In this document: positions 53,434 to 62,731 of the stretch, piece by piece
How the letters are laid out: the number at the start of each line of letters is the position of its first letter
Numbering within the stretch: position 1 is the first letter of the stretch
Source of the DNA: Mucilaginibacter aquaedulcis
GTDB lineage: Bacteria > Bacteroidota > Bacteroidia > Sphingobacteriales > Sphingobacteriaceae
Direction: 5' to 3'
DNA: 64,000 nt
NCBI RefSeq assembly: GCF_030409325.1
Contig: NZ_JAUFPR010000002.1
Coordinates: forward strand, 124,001 to 188,000
Notes under the pieces: model-generated
What the model saw: the letters and a program-made list of their open reading frames with translations, nothing else
The model's database searches: none
What the model was told of the DNA's origin: nothing
Position numbers and translations under genes: made by a program

Positions 53434-54039
53434 CTATTTAAAACTTGTAGTACCATCTCCTTGGTAAGCAAAACGGAACGTAAAGAAACGTGATGCAGGG
53501 CGGGTAGCCAGGTTAGCAAATTCGGCTGTGGTAGTGTTTGGGTTACCTTTATAGTAGCTTATTATTTCAAGCTTGGCGTATTTACCATCACTGGTTTTTA
53601 CTACTATTATTTTGCCCGGAACGGTAAGTATGGCGTGTTGTGGTTCGGTAGTGTTTGTATAAGTATACCAGCCAGATATAGCAGGAGTTCCGCTGGCATC
53701 TGTTTTATAATCGGCAGTTGGTGCCACTGTTAAAGCTTCAAAAGTGCTGCTTACTATTTGAGCTTGTGTTGTGCCGATACCGGATGTGCCGCTGTTTACA
53801 AATATGCTTGTGCCTTTAAATTTAATATCCCATTTGTTTGTGGCCGTATCTGCACCTGTAATTTGTGTTCCTGTTGACAGGCTGTAGTAAACATTGGTAG
53901 TTGATCCGTCAAGATCGGCAACTGTTTTTGTAGTAAGCTTGCTTGTTTCCGGAGTAACAACATCGTTATTTTTACTGCATGATGCCAGTAAGATAAATGC
54001 GCTGCCTAATGCTAATGATAGGGTTGTTAATTTGTTCAT
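53434..54039 (-). CDS. hmuY: HmuY-family haem-binding lipoprotein
   Basis: Surface or periplasm-facing lipoprotein related to Porphyromonas HmuY, which captures haem and passes it to the TonB receptor. The 201-residue precursor has a lipobox LASC (residues 18-21). The beta-rich body carries features of the family: DGSTTNVYYSLSTG, then TATNKWDIKFKGTSIFVNSG, SGWYTYTNTTEPQHAILTVP and a C-terminal FTFRFAYQGDGTTSFK. I could not assign the two axial histidines known from P. gingivalis HmuY; few histidines are present, so coordination may differ as in other family members. 24 nt after the receptor gene. Confidence 0.9.
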   Translation of the reverse strand: MNKLTTLSLALGSAFILLASCSKNNDVVTPETSKLTTKTVADLDGSTTNVYYSLSTGTQITGADTATNKWDIKFKGTSIFVNSGTSGIGTTQAQIVSSTFEALTVAPTADYKTDASGTPAISGWYTYTNTTEPQHAILTVPGKIIVVKTSDGKYAKLEIISYYKGNPNTTTAEFANLATRPASRFFTFRFAYQGDGTTSFK

Positions 54040-54063
54040 GTGTGCTATTGTTTGTGTGATTAT

Positions 54064-56166
54064 TTAATTTGTTTTATTGAAATTGTAGATGATGCCGGCA
54101 TAAATAAGCCTGCCGGGCAGATTAAGGATAACCTGTGAGTCTTTGTAATTCAGTAAATTTTGACTGGTGAGTTGTATCCTTAACGCGTCTTTTAGAAATG
54201 GTTTGGAAAGTGATGCATTAACTAAAAAATAGCCTTTGGTGTATTCGTCATCGCGGTTCACAATGCCGTTGCCGTCAGCATCCTTATAGCCATATCTGCC
54301 GCGATATATGGCACGTATGGAGGCATTGACGCCGGTTTTTTCGTCAAGATAATTTACGCGGATGTTATAAGTGTATTTTGACCGGCCAAGCAAACCGCCA
54401 TAGTCACTTCTTTTAATTTCTTTTGTCAGATTGGTTACCGGGTCCTTAGTGAAAACTTTACCCGCGGCAATCTGATCTAAAACATCCTGATCATAGGCTT
54501 CAAGGTATTGAAAACCACCGCCTACCTGTAAGGGTTTTAATAGTTGGTATGTCAGGTCAGTTTCTGCACCTTGAGTGTAAACCTTATTCAGGTTAAAATA
54601 GGAGAAAACCGATTGCCCGTTTGTTTTGATAGCAATTGGAGCAGTTTCAATTAAATTGGTGATATTGTTACGGAAAAGATTAGCTGTCCAGTAAAGTTTG
54701 CTGTTGGGCTTATATCGGTATCCGAGATTAAAGGCAGTTGAACTTTCGGCATTCAGTCGTTGTAAGGTTGATGGATCAATTAAAATAGATTCTATCTGGC
54801 CTTGCTGCTGTAAACGTGCTATACCTGCTGCAGCTTCTTCATAACCAAAAACGCTGTACCCAACCTCTGCATTGGTAAAGTTTAAGTATAACTGCCTGAA
54901 ATCTGGAGCTTTGTAACCTTTACCCAATGAGCTTAATAAAGTGAATTTCGGGCTTAATGCATAACTTGCAGCCAGTTTTGGGCTGAATTGCGATTTATAA
55001 ACGCTATGCACATCGTAACGGCCACCTGCAATTATGTCCAGCTTTTTTACCGGAAGCCAGTCGGCCTGAAAGTAACCATAGCCGGAAGTGAAAGACTGTA
55101 ATTTTTCATAACGGGTGGCTTCTACCGATTCATACTGTCCGCCAGCGCCAGCTGTTAGTTTTAGGTTATCCCTTAAAGTATAATCATTCTGTAATTCAGC
55201 CCGGTTGAAAGTTTGATTGAAGTAAGTTTGGTCATATACAGACTGATCATCGGTGTATCTGACATCAGAATTTGTTTTATAGGTTGAACGGTAAAGTTGT
55301 AAGGTAGAAAGCAACTTATCATTAAAACGGTGAGTGATCACCGGGGCAATGTTAAAATCCTTCTCGGTACCTGTTCCGCCTGCATATCGGTTATCTACCA
55401 GGTATTTACTATCCTGATCATTGGTATAATACCTTACAGAAAGTTTTATGGTTGTTTTAGCATCTATTTTATAAGATGATTTGGCATTGAGGGTATAACC
55501 TTCAAATGGCGAAACGGTAGGCAGGCCAGATGATGGCTGTAAAGTGTAACCACCACTACTGTAACGGTTGGCAAAGCCCGAAATATAAAACTTATCACTT
55601 TTGTATGCTGAATTTAAGCTGATATCTGCAGTTTTATTAGTGCCATACCGGGTAGACAAACCCGCCGATACTCCTTTTACCGGATCAGACGTAATGATAT
55701 TGACAACACCTGCCATAGCTTCACTGCCATATAGAGATGAGGTAGGGCCCTTAACAATTTCAATCCTGTCTATATTATTAGTAGTGATCCTGGAAAGCTC
55801 CAGTATGCCTGTGTTTCGGCCAATAAGCGGTAAACCATCTATCAGGATCATGGTATAAGCCGGATCAAATCCCTGAATTTGTATCCCTTGTCCATGCGGA
55901 TCGTCTAAAATAGTCATGCCTGTTTGTTCGGATAAAACTTCATTTAACCTCACCAGCCCTTTTTTCTTTATTTCATCGGCTGTTATGCGGGTTACGGGTA
56001 TTGGTACTTGTTGTAAGCTTTTAGGAGTGCGTGTTCCGGTTACTACTACTTCTTTTAATTGACGGGCATTAGCTGTATCCTTTTTCAAGGTATCGCGTTG
56101 TTGTGCGTATGTAATTTGCAGTGATATATGGGAAATTAATATGTAGAGTATAAATTTTAATCTCAT
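54064..56166 (-). CDS. hmuR: TonB-dependent haem receptor (HmuR-like)
   Basis: Outer-membrane barrel that imports haem with TonB energy. The 700-residue precursor has a signal peptide (FILYILISHISLQITYAQQ), then a TonB-box/plug start LKEVVVTGTRTPKSLQQVPI and plug motifs RLNEVLSEQTGMTILDDPHG and RIEIVKGPTSSLYGSEAMAG. It lacks the STN and carboxypeptidase-like domains of SusC proteins. It ends RLIYAGIIYNFNKTN. Haem specificity is inferred from the hmuY, hmuTUV and hmuS genes that follow; cobalamin (BtuB-like) receptors look similar. Confidence 0.92.
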   Translation of the reverse strand: MRLKFILYILISHISLQITYAQQRDTLKKDTANARQLKEVVVTGTRTPKSLQQVPIPVTRITADEIKKKGLVRLNEVLSEQTGMTILDDPHGQGIQIQGFDPAYTMILIDGLPLIGRNTGILELSRITTNNIDRIEIVKGPTSSLYGSEAMAGVVNIITSDPVKGVSAGLSTRYGTNKTADISLNSAYKSDKFYISGFANRYSSGGYTLQPSSGLPTVSPFEGYTLNAKSSYKIDAKTTIKLSVRYYTNDQDSKYLVDNRYAGGTGTEKDFNIAPVITHRFNDKLLSTLQLYRSTYKTNSDVRYTDDQSVYDQTYFNQTFNRAELQNDYTLRDNLKLTAGAGGQYESVEATRYEKLQSFTSGYGYFQADWLPVKKLDIIAGGRYDVHSVYKSQFSPKLAASYALSPKFTLLSSLGKGYKAPDFRQLYLNFTNAEVGYSVFGYEEAAAGIARLQQQGQIESILIDPSTLQRLNAESSTAFNLGYRYKPNSKLYWTANLFRNNITNLIETAPIAIKTNGQSVFSYFNLNKVYTQGAETDLTYQLLKPLQVGGGFQYLEAYDQDVLDQIAAGKVFTKDPVTNLTKEIKRSDYGGLLGRSKYTYNIRVNYLDEKTGVNASIRAIYRGRYGYKDADGNGIVNRDDEYTKGYFLVNASLSKPFLKDALRIQLTSQNLLNYKDSQVILNLPGRLIYAGIIYNFNKTN

Positions 56167-56262
56167 TTATTTAGACTAATTAAAAATAATGATGCAAATT
56201 TGGACGGTTTTTAGAATATATGCTAACGCCAGCGGGATTTATATAAACGCCATACGGATAAA

Positions 56263-57213
56263 ATGATCAAACTCACTTCTGCCTCAGTTAATGGCAGCCC
56301 ACTTAACTTAACTAATGTTTTAAAAGAAGAAAACCAGATTAATTTTAGCGGAAAATGGGGGAGTATAAGTGTTACGACCGTACCAGTGGCCGATATAAGT
56401 TTATTAGTTATTGATTTTGATAGTGATGAAGTTTTACCGCTTACCATAGAGATAAATATGACTTCCCTGATGTTGAATTTTACGCTATCCGGTCAATATT
56501 ATTTGCAGGTTGAAAATCAGATATGTTGTACAGAATCATCTCATCATAGTTTAACTACGGCTCATCATGGGAAATTACTGTTAACGCTAAAGGGCAAATT
56601 GAAGGTCTTTATGGTGTGCTTTAGGGAACAGAGTTTAAAACGTATCATGAAAGATGATCTGTATATGGATCAATTTACCCGAATACAGTCGGTTAGGCCA
56701 ATTACCACGCAAATGAATCATGTAATTGCAAGTATCATGCATAATATGGGTAAAGGTGGCCGGCACCATATTTACGCAGAGGCAAAAGCCCTCGAATTGC
56801 TTAGTCTTGAATTAGAACAACTGGAAACCTTTGCCCTGCAGCAAAAAAATACGCTCTGGAAGGAGCGGGATCAGGAACGCATTCATCAGGCCAAAATTAT
56901 TATAGAAGAAAATTTATTGAATCCATGCTCTTTGATAGAGTTGGCCCATAAAGTGGGTTTAAATGATTTTAAATTAAAGAAAGGTTTTCGTGAAATTTTA
57001 GGCACTACCGTTTTTGGATATTTGTATGATTTAAGAATGTATAAGGCCATGACACTTTTGAAAGAGGGTAAATTGATCAGAGACGTAGCTTACGAAGTAG
57101 GTTACAAAAATGCACATCACTTCACGGTGGCTTTTAAAAAAAAGTTTGGTTATCTTCCCAGCAAAGTCAGTCAGTTTTTAGGGTTGTGTTTTTTCTGTAT
57201 CTCTGTTTACTGA
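56263..57213 (+). CDS. AraC-family regulator, PchR-like
   Basis: A 316-residue regulator divergent from the haem operon by 96 nt. The C-terminal AraC DNA-binding domain has CSLIELAHKVGLNDFKLKKG and IRDVAYEVGYKNAHHFTVAF, then KKKFGYLPSKVSQF. The FKLKKGF variant of the first HTH and the overall layout resemble PchR/YbtA, which respond to siderophores in iron uptake. The N-terminal part (LTIEINMTSLMLNFTLSGQY) is a ligand domain of unknown specificity. Control of hmuRY-TUVS is likely; the efflux operon 127 nt downstream on its own strand is another candidate. The protein ends with an unusual hydrophobic tail, FLGLCFFCISVY. Confidence 0.87.
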   Translation: MIKLTSASVNGSPLNLTNVLKEENQINFSGKWGSISVTTVPVADISLLVIDFDSDEVLPLTIEINMTSLMLNFTLSGQYYLQVENQICCTESSHHSLTTAHHGKLLLTLKGKLKVFMVCFREQSLKRIMKDDLYMDQFTRIQSVRPITTQMNHVIASIMHNMGKGGRHHIYAEAKALELLSLELEQLETFALQQKNTLWKERDQERIHQAKIIIEENLLNPCSLIELAHKVGLNDFKLKKGFREILGTTVFGYLYDLRMYKAMTLLKEGKLIRDVAYEVGYKNAHHFTVAFKKKFGYLPSKVSQFLGLCFFCISVY

Positions 57214-57340
57214 TGAGTTTGTAGATAAATTATCTCTTAAGATAAAACAAGAAGACCTGAGATTATTGAACTATTATCATCCTAAATTTCTTCAGATTTA
57301 AGTATTATTCTTGCAGTATTATATAAATTAAACATATTTC

Positions 57341-58636
57341 ATGAGAACTGTAGGCTTTTCTTCTGCTGCAATATTAACGGGCATGATGCTGATGATGGTG
57401 CAGACGGTAATAGGGCAACAGCTCGATCTGAATTACTTTATAGATAATGCGCTAAAAAATGATGCGGCCATCAGGCAAAATATAAACCAGCAGCAGTTTT
57501 ACGGTTTACAAGCGCAATTGATCAATGCTCAAAACAAAGCCCCGCAAGTCAATTTTACTTCCGATTACCTGTTTGCTCCTTACTTTGGCAATAATGGAAA
57601 AGCTGTAGCCATCACTGCAAACCCATCACCTAAAGCTTTTGGTTACGATGTGGGGCAAACCAATGGGGGGATGTATGCCACGCAGCTGAACGTGACACTG
57701 CAGCTATTAAATAAACGTACCGTCAATACCCTGCAGGAACAAAATAAGAACGATGCAGCGCTGAACAGTAACAGCCGGGTACAACTGGAACATGACCTGC
57801 GCAAAGCGATCACCGACCAGTATATCCAGGTTTACCAGTTACAGCAGCAGGAAGAGTATTTGACCCGAATAGTGGACGAGGTAAAAGGTCGTAAAGCAAC
57901 AGTACAGGCGCTGGTGAAAAAAGGCCTGCTGCAGCAAAGTGATTACCTGCTGCTGGAAATTGAACAGAACACTCGGGAAAATGAATTGAGCCAAGCCAAA
58001 ATAACTGAAGTGGATGCCTATGGCGCCCTGAAAAACCTGGCTATAGTGAACGATACCACAATGGTAAAGCTCAACGCCCCACTGGTTTCCATAAATGCGG
58101 TACCACAAAGCTATTTTTACAAGGAAAAATTCAGGCTTGATAGCCTGAGTATTGTAGCGCAGCAAAATGTGTTCAATGCTAAATACCGCCCCACACTTGA
58201 CCTTTCGGGTAGCGGAGGGATGCTGGCCTCGGAGTTTAACAGCATACCGCATAACGTGGGCATGCAGGCAGCACTGCACCTGGCCATTCCGATATTTGAC
58301 GGACACCAGCGCCGGATCAATGACAGCCAGGTTAAGATCAGCCAACAAAGTATAACGTATGCCCGTGATAATTTCACGGTACAGCAGCGCAACTATCTCC
58401 AAAGCATTATGAGGCAGATTGGCCTGCTCAGGCAAAGCATAACGCAAATAGAACAGTTGATCAGCAAACAGGATCTGCTGCTGCGGCTTGACCGGGAAAA
58501 ACTACAGGGTGGTCAGTTATCCATCATTGAATATGTCAAATCATTGCAGGACTATGCCGCGGCCAAACAAAATCTGAACGGAGCAAGGGTACAGCTATTA
58601 CTGCTAAGCAATCAATACAACTATTACAACTGGTAA
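57341..58636 (+). CDS. TolC-family outer-membrane protein of the second efflux operon
   Basis: A 431-residue outer-membrane duct protein with signal peptide (ILTGMMLMMVQTVIGQQ, to about residue 25). TolC-type repeats are seen as DLNYFIDNALKNDAAIRQNI and, in the second half, KYRPTLDLSGSGGMLASEFN with LAIPIFDGHQRRINDSQVKI. It shows only general similarity to the OMP at 10910 and is not a recent duplicate. Two nt separate its stop from the adaptor start, indicating co-translation. Codons from here to 62587 are noticeably richer in G and C than in neighbouring genes. Confidence 0.9.
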   Translation: MRTVGFSSAAILTGMMLMMVQTVIGQQLDLNYFIDNALKNDAAIRQNINQQQFYGLQAQLINAQNKAPQVNFTSDYLFAPYFGNNGKAVAITANPSPKAFGYDVGQTNGGMYATQLNVTLQLLNKRTVNTLQEQNKNDAALNSNSRVQLEHDLRKAITDQYIQVYQLQQQEEYLTRIVDEVKGRKATVQALVKKGLLQQSDYLLLEIEQNTRENELSQAKITEVDAYGALKNLAIVNDTTMVKLNAPLVSINAVPQSYFYKEKFRLDSLSIVAQQNVFNAKYRPTLDLSGSGGMLASEFNSIPHNVGMQAALHLAIPIFDGHQRRINDSQVKISQQSITYARDNFTVQQRNYLQSIMRQIGLLRQSITQIEQLISKQDLLLRLDREKLQGGQLSIIEYVKSLQDYAAAKQNLNGARVQLLLLSNQYNYYNW

Positions 58637-58638
58637 AT

Positions 58639-59562
58639 ATGTATTATAAAAAACACTTTATTGGAGGTTTCGCGCTCTTAATGATAATCCAGACAGCCTG
58701 CACCAGCGCACCCCCTGCGGCCGATGAAACTGTAACCAGCATCCCGGTTGTATCGGTCAGTACACCGGTAATGCATTCGTTTGTGAACAGTATTACCTTT
58801 ACAGGGGTTACCCAATATCAGCAAAAGGCGGTGATCCGGGCGGGGATAGCAGGTTATATACATCATCGCGGTTGGAAAACAGGGGATATCGTTAAAGCAG
58901 GCGGTATTTATTGTACCATTACCAGTAAAGAGCAGCAGGCCTTGAAACATTTGGATCAAACCGGTGTGCTTGATCAGTTTAAAGCACCCATACCGGTGGT
59001 TGCAGGCACGGGTGGTATCATTACGGCTGTAAACTACCAGAATGGCGACTATGTAGCCGAGGGCGATATATTGGCTACCTTAACGCAGCAATCCTCATTA
59101 GTGGTACTGGTAAATGTTCCGGTAGAGTACCTTGACCAGGTAAAGGCAGGCACCCCCTGTACTGTGTTACTCCCCGACGGGCGTAAGTTGAATACACACT
59201 TACAATCAGGCTTGCCAGCTGCAGATCCCGCTGTACAAACCCAGTCATTCATTGTTTCGATAGCTGCTACCAACCTGCCTGAAGGAGCCAATTTAAAGGT
59301 AAATATTCCGCTATCCAGTCCGGATCAGGGGATGGCCGTCCCGGTAAACGCTGTACAGACCGACGAAACGCAAGAGCACTTCTGGGTATTTAAGCTGGGA
59401 AAAGACAGCAAAGCATATAAGGTAAACGTAAAAGCCGGGGCAATATCGCCAGATTCCTTACAGGAGATACAAACAGATAAGATTGGTATGAACGACAGGG
59501 TGATTGTTGAAGGCTCGTACGGTCTGGCAGATTCATCCAGGGTTAAAGTCCAGCAACAGTAA
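58639..59562 (+). CDS. Short RND periplasmic adaptor lipoprotein lacking the helical hairpin
   Basis: A 307-residue adaptor with lipobox QTAC (residues 18-21). The first lipoyl half is AVIRAGIAGYIHHRGWKTGD near residue 57 and the second is VVAGTGGIITAVNYQNGDYV near residue 117. They are joined by only about 25 residues (KEQQALKHLDQTGVLDQF) instead of the usual 60-100-residue coiled-coil hairpin that reaches the TolC duct. The beta-barrel and membrane-proximal parts (VPVEYLDQVKAGTPCTVLLP, AVPVNAVQTDETQEHFWVFK) are present. It probably still bridges its partners, but through a shorter contact. It lies 2 nt after the OMP and 10 nt before the RND start. Confidence 0.87.
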   Translation: MYYKKHFIGGFALLMIIQTACTSAPPAADETVTSIPVVSVSTPVMHSFVNSITFTGVTQYQQKAVIRAGIAGYIHHRGWKTGDIVKAGGIYCTITSKEQQALKHLDQTGVLDQFKAPIPVVAGTGGIITAVNYQNGDYVAEGDILATLTQQSSLVVLVNVPVEYLDQVKAGTPCTVLLPDGRKLNTHLQSGLPAADPAVQTQSFIVSIAATNLPEGANLKVNIPLSSPDQGMAVPVNAVQTDETQEHFWVFKLGKDSKAYKVNVKAGAISPDSLQEIQTDKIGMNDRVIVEGSYGLADSSRVKVQQQ

Positions 59563-59572
59563 ACACAGCATC

Positions 59573-62500
59573 ATGGAGCATTTTCATCATTATTATAAAA
59601 AGCCGTTGCTGGGTTTCCTGATACTGGTATTTATGGGCGGTATCTTCAGCTTTACAAGGCTTAAGACAGGGCTTTTTCCGGATATAACCTTCCCTAAAAT
59701 AAAAGTAATTGCAGATGCAGGGCAGCAACCGGTAGATAAGATGATGACCACAGTCACCATCCCGCTGGAGAATGCCATCAAACGCACCGAAGGCTTGGAT
59801 TATATTCGCACCACCACATCAAGGGGCAGCGTTGAAATCAATATCTTCTTGAATTGGAATACTGATATTGACCGGGCCATGGCGCAGGTACAGGCTTTAA
59901 CACAAGAAATAAACGGCGACCTACTACCCAATACCCGGATCAATGTACAGAAAATGAATCCGTCTATCTTGCCGGTCATGGGTTTCTCGCTGGAAGGGAA
60001 TCGTTCGGGTATTGAACTGAAAAAGATTGCCCAGTTTCAGGTAAGGCCTTTTCTGGCGGCGGTACCCGGCGTGGCCGATATCGCGGTGATTGGCGGTAAG
60101 ACCAAGGAATACCAGGTGGTGCTGCAGCCTTCAAAAATGGCCGCGCTGGGCGTAACCCCTCAGCAGATATCCGCAGCGGTCACTCAGGCTAATATACTGG
60201 CTTCCAATGGTTATATCAATGATCATGGGAGGCTATACCTGAACCTGACCCGCAACGCCGTTGAAAATGCAGATAAGCTCAAAAATATTGTGGTGGTCAA
60301 TAATCCGCGGCGTATCATTCATTTGGCCGACGTGACGAATATCGAGATCACCGCACAAAAAGAATACATCCGCATTAATGCCAATGGTAAGGATGTCCCC
60401 CTCATCGCGGTAATCAAACAACCCGATGCTAACCTCATTGAAGTAAATAACGGGGTGATGGCAAGGGTAAACGCTCTGAGTAAGATACTACCAGCTGGTG
60501 TATATATCAAACCCTATTACAAACAGGCCGACTTTGTGAATGACAGTATCAAAAGTATAGAGGATGTACTGTGGATAGGGCTTGTACTGGCCATTTTGGT
60601 GGTGATCGTTTTTTTAAGGTCATGGCAGTCCAGCCTGGTTATCCTGATCACCATTCCGGCAACACTGGCATTATCCATCACTGTTTTGCTGCTGGTAGGG
60701 TATACGTTCAATATCATGACGCTGGGAGCTATAGCCGCGGCAATAGGTTTAATGATCGATGACGCGGTAATTGTGGTAGAACAGATATACCGCAGCCATG
60801 AGGAGCACCCGGAAGAAACCATGAAAGTGGTGGTGAATAAAGCTATATCGTACCTGTTCCCGTCTATGTTAGGCTCCTCACTTAGCACCATTGTTATCTT
60901 TATACCCTTTGTGTTGATGAGCGGAGTAGCCGGGGCATATTTCAAGGTGCTGGCCTTCTCCATGATCATTACGTTGAGCATATCGTTTTTAGTAACCTGG
61001 CTGCTGTTGCCCATATTATTTATTCATATCCCTCTCCGTAAAAAACAGGTAAAACCCCATGTGGTGAAAGAAGGCTGGATCAAATTCTTTTTAAGGAACC
61101 CGGTGATCAGCTTTATATTCATGATCATTTGCATTGCGCTGATCGTAGTGATACCCGGCAAACTGGAATCGGGTTTTTTACCATCCATGGATGAAGGCTC
61201 TATCGTGCTTGACTTTAAAAGCCCTGCCGGAACTACCCTGGAAGAAACAGACCGGATGCTGAAACAAGTAGATAATATCATCAAAAACACCCCAGAGGTT
61301 TCCTCATTTTCACGCAGGCTTGGTACACAGATGGGATTCTTTATTACCGAACCGAATGATGGCGATTATTTGATACAACTTAAAAAGCAGCGCGGTAAAA
61401 CCACCGACGAGGTATCAGATGACATCCGCACCAAAATTGAGGCGGTGTTGCCACAGCTCACCGTAGACTTTGGCCAGGTGATAGGCGATATGCTGGGCGA
61501 CCTAATGGAATCGGCGCAACCCATCGAGATCAAGATTTATGGAGATGACCAGAAAACGTTGCAGGCTGTTTCCAGGAAGGCCGCCGACCTGGTTCAAAGT
61601 GTTAACGGAACCGCCGACGTGTTTAACGGGATCACTATAGCAGGCCCTGAAATCAATGTGGTTCCGGATGAAGGCAAGCTGGCTCAGTTAGGGATGAACC
61701 CAACCGATTTTCAATTCCAGCTGCAATCACAACTGGATGGCAACGTGATCAGTTCGATCATTGAAAAAGAACAGTCGGTAAATATCCGGATGATCTATCC
61801 AAAGGCTGCTCAAACTTCTCTCCAGCAATTTCAAAAGGCCAGCATATTTTTACCGAACGGTCAACTGAAAAACCTGGCGTCCGTTTCAACTATTGGTGTA
61901 GAGTCGGGGGTGGCAGAGATAGCTCGTGAAAATCAGAAGATGATGGGCGTTATAACAGCCCGGCTAAACAACCGTGACCTGGGCAGCACGCTGAAGGATA
62001 TACAAAGCAAGCTTGCCACTTTAAATCTGCCTGGCGGCTACCATATAGAATACGCCGGTGATTATGCACAGCAGCAGCAGGCGTTCAAAGAGCTGCTGAC
62101 CATTCTGATCACCTCAAGCGTATTGGTATTTATTGTTCTGTTGGTATTGTTCAGGCATTTTACAGTGGCGGCCATTATTATTTTGCTTGCGGTATTAGGA
62201 GCCGCGGGTTGTTTAACCGCCTTGCTGATCACCAATACACCGCTGAATGTTGGCAGCTATACCGGCATCATCATGATCATAGGCATTATTGCGGAGAACG
62301 CTATATTCACCTACCATCAGTATGAAACAGGTAACCCGGAGTGGACGGATGAAGAGAAAGTGGTACATGCTATTGCCGCCCGTTTACGCCCCAAACTAAT
62401 GACGGCAACAGGAGCTATCATAGCCTTATTACCGCTTGCCGCGGGTATAGGCACCGGCGCGCAGATGCACCAGCCGCTGGCCATTGCCGTTATCGGTGGT

Positions 62501-62587
62501 CTGTTGTTTGCATTGCCTTTGCTATTGATCATTTTACCTACGTTATTGAAACTGGTAAGTAACAATAAGCAGACAAATGCTACATAA
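59573..62587 (+). CDS. RND-family efflux pump permease (second operon)
   Basis: A 1004-residue RND transporter. The start at ATG 59573 (MEHFHHYYKKPLLGFLILVF) follows the adaptor stop by 10 nt; an earlier in-frame start at 59504 lies inside the adaptor gene and adds non-homologous sequence. The TM4 proton-relay motif AAIGLMIDDAVIVVEQIYRS has the paired aspartates of drug-type pumps. GSSLSTIVIFIPFVLMSGVAG and MTATGAIIALLPLAAGIGTG are conserved helices. GIIMIIGIIAENAIFTYHQY replaces the usual N-G-I-V-E motif of the second half. It is about 130 residues shorter than, and clearly diverged from, the RND at 13424. Substrates unknown. Confidence 0.93.
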   Translation: MEHFHHYYKKPLLGFLILVFMGGIFSFTRLKTGLFPDITFPKIKVIADAGQQPVDKMMTTVTIPLENAIKRTEGLDYIRTTTSRGSVEINIFLNWNTDIDRAMAQVQALTQEINGDLLPNTRINVQKMNPSILPVMGFSLEGNRSGIELKKIAQFQVRPFLAAVPGVADIAVIGGKTKEYQVVLQPSKMAALGVTPQQISAAVTQANILASNGYINDHGRLYLNLTRNAVENADKLKNIVVVNNPRRIIHLADVTNIEITAQKEYIRINANGKDVPLIAVIKQPDANLIEVNNGVMARVNALSKILPAGVYIKPYYKQADFVNDSIKSIEDVLWIGLVLAILVVIVFLRSWQSSLVILITIPATLALSITVLLLVGYTFNIMTLGAIAAAIGLMIDDAVIVVEQIYRSHEEHPEETMKVVVNKAISYLFPSMLGSSLSTIVIFIPFVLMSGVAGAYFKVLAFSMIITLSISFLVTWLLLPILFIHIPLRKKQVKPHVVKEGWIKFFLRNPVISFIFMIICIALIVVIPGKLESGFLPSMDEGSIVLDFKSPAGTTLEETDRMLKQVDNIIKNTPEVSSFSRRLGTQMGFFITEPNDGDYLIQLKKQRGKTTDEVSDDIRTKIEAVLPQLTVDFGQVIGDMLGDLMESAQPIEIKIYGDDQKTLQAVSRKAADLVQSVNGTADVFNGITIAGPEINVVPDEGKLAQLGMNPTDFQFQLQSQLDGNVISSIIEKEQSVNIRMIYPKAAQTSLQQFQKASIFLPNGQLKNLASVSTIGVESGVAEIARENQKMMGVITARLNNRDLGSTLKDIQSKLATLNLPGGYHIEYAGDYAQQQQAFKELLTILITSSVLVFIVLLVLFRHFTVAAIIILLAVLGAAGCLTALLITNTPLNVGSYTGIIMIIGIIAENAIFTYHQYETGNPEWTDEEKVVHAIAARLRPKLMTATGAIIALLPLAAGIGTGAQMHQPLAIAVIGGLLFALPLLLIILPTLLKLVSNNKQTNAT

Positions 62588-62689
62588 TTGCGGGTATGGT
62601 TATGATTTGAAAAAGTTCATCTGAATAGTTTTTGCAGCATTATTTTTCTTTTAATGTGTGTTGAAGTAAAAAAATCACACTATTAAGGT

Positions 62690-62711
62690 AAGCCCTGATG
62701 TCGGGCTTTTT
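62690..62711 (+). terminator. Terminator of the second efflux operon
   Basis: AAGCCC (62690-62695) pairs with GGGCTT (62703-62708) and a T-run follows. It ends 20 nt before the GH95 start codon, so it may also lie in that gene's leader. Confidence 0.75.
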
Positions 62712-62731
62712 ATAAGCCAAAAATCTAAACT

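Noticed and set aside
56167..56262. Possible Fur box in the hmuR-AraC intergenic region
   Set aside because: An AATAATGATGCAAATT stretch only faintly resembles the Fur consensus, with too few matches to claim.
57839..58447. 202-codon open frame on the minus strand inside the second TolC-like gene
   Set aside because: It lies wholly antisense to a gene with clear family motifs, and its translation shows no recognisable domain or signal; it reflects the GC-rich codon pattern of the host gene.
59504..59572. Upstream extension of the second RND protein into the adaptor gene
   Set aside because: The added residues are unlike any RND N-terminus; ATG 59573 gives the standard short cytosolic start and a normal 10-nt gap.
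60517..61014. 165-codon minus-strand frame inside the second RND gene
   Set aside because: Antisense shadow of membrane helices; the real gene on the plus strand is unambiguous.
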